Translations under genes and position numbers: made by a program
Notes under the pieces: generated by a model
What the model was told of the DNA's origin: nothing
Seen by the model: the letters and a program-made list of their open reading frames with translations, nothing else
Databases searched by the model: none
Shown: positions 60,728 through 64,000 of the stretch, piece by piece
Layout of the letters: each line of letters begins with the position of its first letter
Position numbering within the stretch: position 1 is the first letter of the stretch
DNA from: Chloroflexota bacterium
GTDB taxonomy: Bacteria; Chloroflexota; Anaerolineae; Anaerolineales; Anaerolineaceae
Assembly (NCBI GenBank): GCA_012522475.1
Contig: JAAYKH010000031.1
Coordinates: 20,458-84,457 of the forward strand
Length of the DNA stretch: 64,000 nt
Direction of reading: 5' to 3'

Positions 60728-61825
60728 ATGGTTTATTCATCCCAGTTGCAAATCCGGGATAAAAAGATCACATTACCGACTTTTCTGCCCGATGCCACCC
60801 TGGGTTATGTCCGGGCAGTTGATTCGCGAGACCTTGAAAACATTGGCATTGAAGGTCTGGTGATGAACACCTTTCACCTGATGCAAAAGCCCGGGTCAAG
60901 CACCATCCAGGCGTTTTCGGGTTTACACAACTTTGCCGATTGGCGCCGTCTGATCGTTACCGATTCGGGCGGCTTCCAGGCTTACTCGCTGATTCGCCAA
61001 TCAGACCAGTTTGGCACCCTCACGGATCGCGGTATCATTTTTCGTCCTGAGGGCAAGGGACGCAAATTCTTGCTCTCACCCGAAAAGAGCATCCAATTAC
61101 AAATCAGCTACGATAGTGATGTGGTAATCTGCCTGGATGATTGCACCCATGTGGATGCCTCTCGTACAGAACAAGAAACCAGCGTGCAACGGACTTTGGA
61201 TTGGGCCCAGCGCTGCAAACGAGAATATGAGCTCCAACTCGATCAACGTAAAATATCCGGCACCGACCGACCCCTGATTTTCGGTGTGATCCAGGGCGGC
61301 GGGTACACTGATCTGCGCCAAAAGTGTGCTGAAGGACTGCTGGAAATCGGCTTTGATGGGTTTGGTTACGGTGGCTGGCCGCTAGATTCGCAGGGGCAAT
61401 TGCTTGAAGACATCGTGGCACTGACTCGCGAGCTGGTGCCCGCCAGCTTCCCGATGCACGCTTTGGGTATCGGGCACCCTCTCAACCTGGCAAAAACTTA
61501 CCGCTTGGGCTATGACATGTTTGATTGCGCCCTGCCCACCCGAGACGCCCGCCATGGCCGTTTGATGCGCTACACGGTTTCGCCCGACAGCCCCCTTAGG
61601 GGTGAAGATTGGTTGGAAAATGTGTATATCCAGGATAAAAAACACATCAAAGCCGACCAGCCAATTTCCGAACTGTGTGATTGTCCTGTGTGCCGGCATT
61701 ACAGCCTGGGCTACCTGCATCACCTTTTTAAGACCGGGGATTGGCTTTATCAGCGTCTGGCCACTCTGCACAACCTGCGGTTCATGACCCAGCTTACAGA
61801 AAGGTTGCCAAAGGATCGTGGATAA
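60728..61825 (+). CDS. tgt: tRNA-guanine transglycosylase family protein
   Basis: Exchanges guanine for a 7-deazaguanine in tRNA. TDSGGFQAYSLIR with the first active-site Asp, FGVIQGGGYTDLRQ, FGYGGWPLDSQG (family: GGLAVGE), ALGIGHPLNLAKTYRLGYDM, FDCALPTRDARHG with the nucleophilic Asp, and zinc ligands CDCPVC with a later His (ATLHNLRF). 365 residues. It is divergent from E. coli Tgt: KIxAPxFMPVGT is replaced by KITLPTFLPDATLG and GGLAVGE is altered, so substrate preference may differ. It overlaps the next methyltransferase by 8 bases. Confidence 0.88.
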   Translation: MVYSSQLQIRDKKITLPTFLPDATLGYVRAVDSRDLENIGIEGLVMNTFHLMQKPGSSTIQAFSGLHNFADWRRLIVTDSGGFQAYSLIRQSDQFGTLTDRGIIFRPEGKGRKFLLSPEKSIQLQISYDSDVVICLDDCTHVDASRTEQETSVQRTLDWAQRCKREYELQLDQRKISGTDRPLIFGVIQGGGYTDLRQKCAEGLLEIGFDGFGYGGWPLDSQGQLLEDIVALTRELVPASFPMHALGIGHPLNLAKTYRLGYDMFDCALPTRDARHGRLMRYTVSPDSPLRGEDWLENVYIQDKKHIKADQPISELCDCPVCRHYSLGYLHHLFKTGDWLYQRLATLHNLRFMTQLTERLPKDRG

Positions 61826-62624
61826 CGCACAACTCGAGCAACTGGTCGATCAGGTGCTTTCCGGTTCAAAATATAAGCACATCACCCCCGATCTTATCCA
61901 CCGGCTGAGTCAAAAAGCACTCGCAGAAGGTTTGCGCGGTAAAACCGCGGTGAAATCTATAAGAAACAAACTTCACCAGGTCGGTGGCGCATACTTCAAG
62001 CAAGCAGTTAATTACAGCGCTGCCATCCAGGAACTGCAGCAACTCTCCCCTCAAATCGACGCCACTGAAATTCGTGATTACGCCTTCAGGGTGATGCAAA
62101 GGCACACCTCCTCCGCGGAACGTCTACCAGATATTGAAACTTTCTTTCAGACCTGCCTGGCACCCATTGCCCCCGTCACCAGTATCAATGACCTGGCCTG
62201 TGGATTAAATCCCCTGGCACTTCCCTGGATGCCCGTGACTGACCGTGTTCAGTATTATGCCTGCGACATCTACTTGGATATGTTGGAACTGGTTGAAGCC
62301 TTTTTAATGCACTGCAACGTCAACCATCGGGTAATCCCCTGCGATTTGATTACCGAACTCCCTAACGTGGATACCCAGGTGGCGTTTTTGCTCAAGTCGC
62401 TCCCCTGCCTGGAACAAATGGATAAACTCGCCGCCGAGCGTTTATTGACAGGCATTCTCGCCGAACATATCCTGGTCAGTTTTCCTGTTCACAGCCTGGC
62501 GGGGCGCAAAAAAGGCATGCCCTCATTTTACAAAGCGCATTTTCAAAAGTTGATCAGCGGAAAACCCTGGACGGTGCAAACTTTTGAATTCCAAACTGAA
62601 TTGGCCTTTCTGGTGTCTAAATGA
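61818..62624 (+). CDS. 16S rRNA (guanine-1405-N7)-methyltransferase family (Arm/Rmt), copy 1
   Basis: FmrO/ArmA/RmtB family, whose members methylate G1405 in the aminoglycoside site of 16S rRNA. N-terminal rRNA-binding helices: LVDQVLSGSKYKHITPDLIH and IRNKLHQVGGAYF. SAM site: SINDLACGLNPLALPWMPVT near residue 124, YYACDIYLDMLELVEAFL, then LLKSLPCLEQMDKLAAERLL and VSFPVHSLAGRKKGMPSFYK, all hallmark motifs of active enzymes. 268 residues, start GTG 61818. A natural environmental homologue in an RNA-modification operon, not on a mobile element, suggests an intrinsic rRNA modification rather than acquired resistance. Confidence 0.88.
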   Translation: MDNAQLEQLVDQVLSGSKYKHITPDLIHRLSQKALAEGLRGKTAVKSIRNKLHQVGGAYFKQAVNYSAAIQELQQLSPQIDATEIRDYAFRVMQRHTSSAERLPDIETFFQTCLAPIAPVTSINDLACGLNPLALPWMPVTDRVQYYACDIYLDMLELVEAFLMHCNVNHRVIPCDLITELPNVDTQVAFLLKSLPCLEQMDKLAAERLLTGILAEHILVSFPVHSLAGRKKGMPSFYKAHFQKLISGKPWTVQTFEFQTELAFLVSK

Positions 62625-63454
62625 CCATTGACGAGAAACTTGTCCAGGGCTTAATCGCCCAAATCCTCGACACAAAGAAATACCGCCATCTGAACCTGAA
62701 CACAGCTACCGTTGAAGATCTGATTCGTCGAGAAGCCCAGCAACAAATCTCGCAGAAAGCGCTGCTCAAAGCCGTTAAAAGGAAATTACACAATATTGTC
62801 GCACCCTACCTGGGTGAACCCGATTATGTTGCCCTGACGGAAGAACTCCTGCAAATTGAGGTTTTTTCCATCGATTCCCGGCCGTTAAGAGCATTTTGCC
62901 TTAAAGTCCTTTCTCAACATGCTTCCACAACAGAGCGCATCCCATTTCTGACAGACTTTTACACACAGCTTTTCCAGGCAACCGGTAAACCACAAACAAT
63001 TTTAGATCTGGCCTGCGGCTTACACCCCCTGGCTTTTCCCTGGATGGGGTTGACCACCTCAGTTCGCTATCACGCCTATGATATCATCCAACCCAGGGTG
63101 GACTTTATCAACACATTTTTCACCAAAATCGGGTTGGCGCCCCTGGCTGAGCATCGGGATATCCTCATGAACCCACCGGAGCAAGCTGCTGATCTGGGCC
63201 TTTTTTTAAAAGAAGCGCACCGTTTTGAAAAACGCCAACCCGGTTGCAACCGGAATTTTTGGCAGGCTCTGCAAGTAAAGAAATTAGCCGTCTCCTTACC
63301 CGGCACCAATCTTTCTGGCACCCACAGCCTGCTAGAAGGCCATCGAAAACTGGTCTATTCCAACCTCCCTGAACAGGTGCCAGTTCAGGAAATTTTGATT
63401 GAAAACGAAGCCATCTTCCTGATCCAAAAAAGTCAGGAGGTTAATCATGCTTGA
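62621..63454 (+). CDS. 16S rRNA (guanine-1405-N7)-methyltransferase family, divergent copy 2
   Basis: Paralogue of the preceding gene with the same fold: LIAQILDTKKYRHLNLNTAT, KRKLHNIVAPYLGEPDYVAL, QHASTTERIPFLTDFYTQLF, ILDLACGLHPLAFPWMGLTT and YHAYDIIQPRVDFINTFF. The SAM site is kept, but the LLKxLPCLEQ motif has become LFLKEAHRFEKRQP and the FPxxSLxGRxKGM motif has become LPGTNLSGTHSLLEGHRK. The catalytic/rRNA-binding half is thus divergent. It may be inactive, a heterodimer partner, or have another target base. ATGA overlap with copy 1 and an 8-base overlap with the next gene indicate coupled translation. Confidence 0.82.
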   Translation: MTIDEKLVQGLIAQILDTKKYRHLNLNTATVEDLIRREAQQQISQKALLKAVKRKLHNIVAPYLGEPDYVALTEELLQIEVFSIDSRPLRAFCLKVLSQHASTTERIPFLTDFYTQLFQATGKPQTILDLACGLHPLAFPWMGLTTSVRYHAYDIIQPRVDFINTFFTKIGLAPLAEHRDILMNPPEQAADLGLFLKEAHRFEKRQPGCNRNFWQALQVKKLAVSLPGTNLSGTHSLLEGHRKLVYSNLPEQVPVQEILIENEAIFLIQKSQEVNHA

Positions 63455-64000
63455 CCCCGGCATGGATAAATTGGCTGCCAGCCTGGCGCGCTTTGCCGAT
63501 ATCCTCACGCCGGCTGAAATTCGCCAGATCTTAACCCTTCAAAAGGCTCCCCTGCCCACCGGCATTCGCATTAATTCCCTCAAAGCTACCCCTGACACAG
63601 CCATGCAGGCCCTGGCCGAACGCTATCAATGGGAAGTGCAACCCATTTCTTTTTGTAAAAGCGCCTGGCTGATTAAATCCGCCGACGTAGCACCTGGCGG
63701 GACCATAGAACATCGCTTGGGGACATATTACCTTCAAGATGCAGCCTCGATGGTGCCGGTCTGCTTGCTGAGTTATAATGTCCAGGGCCCATTGATCCTC
63801 GATATGGCAGCCTCTCCTGGAGGAAAAACAACCCACCTGATCGACCGCTCACAGGATTTAGGTTTTGTCCTTGCCAACTACGGCAGCCGAAGCCGCATGC
63901 CGGCATTAAGATCAGTCCTTGCCTCCTGAGGTGGCATCAATCAGGCTTTGACTCATTTCCCCGAAGAATCCTTCGGAAAATGGTTCCCAGAAACCTTCGA
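63447..64000 (+). pseudogene. RsmB/RsmF-type rRNA m5C methyltransferase, in-frame TGA, 3'-partial
   Basis: ILTPAEIRQILTLQKAPLPT and GIRINSLKATPDTAMQALAE form the N-terminal domain. LILDMAASPGGKTTHLIDRS is SAM motif I. The next motif, normally ANDxSxxR, reads VLANYGSRSRMPALRSVLAS, with Tyr instead of the SAM-ribose Asp. Then TGA at 63927-63929 stands where relatives have Trp, and the same frame continues GGINQALTHFPEESFGKWFP to the window end. Two defects in 20 codons suggest a decaying copy or sequence errors. An AGGAGG site precedes ATG 63447. The catalytic Cys region lies beyond the window. Confidence 0.75.

Noticed and set aside
18623..63929. Stop-codon reassignment as the cause of the in-frame stops
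   Set aside because: TAG, TAA and TGA are all affected, each once or twice, and all three are used as normal stops elsewhere in the window.

Overview
The window looks like a chromosomal segment from a Chloroflexota bacterium, most likely of the class Anaerolineae. This is inferred from gene content rather than from any marker search. The supporting content is a type 2 isopentenyl-diphosphate isomerase, a complete late coenzyme F420 pathway, a stand-alone isomerase of the kind usually fused to transaldolase, a RodZ-like protein with two helix-turn-helix domains, a solitary Flp-like mini-pilin, and class III PPi-independent housekeeping genes in mixed orientation. Genes are dense, often overlap by 4 to 17 bases, and base composition is moderate except for one AT-rich stretch near 23.7-24.1 kb. 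I saw no rRNA, tRNA, CRISPR array, prophage or insertion sequence.

Layout. 1-5.3 kb: the tail of an amidohydrolase-CYTH fusion, glycogen synthase and 4-alpha-glucanotransferase, a DMT exporter and a ferredoxin. 5.4-11.3 kb (minus): mltG-ruvX, then pgi, rpiB and tkt as a sugar-phosphate operon. 11.5-17.2 kb: a TlpA-like thioredoxin, a membrane Lgt-like protein fused to HPPK (FolK), a pteridine-reductase-like SDR, FolB and FolE (a dispersed folate set), a second SDR and a glycosyltransferase. 17.3-18.9 kb (minus): mini-pilin, comF and hpf. 19.1-22.9 kb: a MATE-like flippase, polyprenyl synthase, type 2 IDI and an acyl carrier protein. 22.9-24.4 kb: an eroded modification-dependent restriction locus. 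24.5-26.5 kb: sucCD, with sucC split by an in-frame stop. 26.8-32.7 kb: an SPFH-HTH fusion with a coiled-coil partner, M20 peptidase, PIG-L deacetylase, PSP1 protein and Mrp ATPase.

32.9-50.0 kb is the most remarkable region: an almost uninterrupted minus-strand block of 15 genes. It combines a selenium-dependent molybdenum-hydroxylase type gene set (SsnA, YqeB, a YqeC-MocA fusion, XdhC and two complete hydroxylases with different domain fusions) with F420 metabolism (CofC, CofD, CofE, F420:NADPH oxidoreductase and a luciferase-like F420 enzyme). A leader resembling the Moco riboswitch lies in the only large internal gap, before xdhC. The inference is that these genes form one oxidative pathway in which a molybdenum hydroxylase acts on an unknown substrate and F420/NADP carry the electrons.

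50.2-64.0 kb: pyroglutamyl peptidase, cyclophilin, methylmalonyl-CoA epimerase and mutase large subunit, bL9, RodZ-like protein, RimO, a membrane protein with Thr/Pro-rich linkers, MurJ, and a plus-strand RNA-modification operon (RsmI, Tgt, two tandem paralogues of the 16S rRNA m7G1405 aminoglycoside-resistance methyltransferase family, and an RsmB/RsmF-type m5C methyltransferase cut by the window end).

At least four otherwise well-preserved reading frames carry a single in-frame stop (comF TAG, sucC TAA, HNH fragment TGA, m5C methyltransferase TGA). That is either real gene decay or systematic base-call error, and it should be settled before functions are assigned to these genes.
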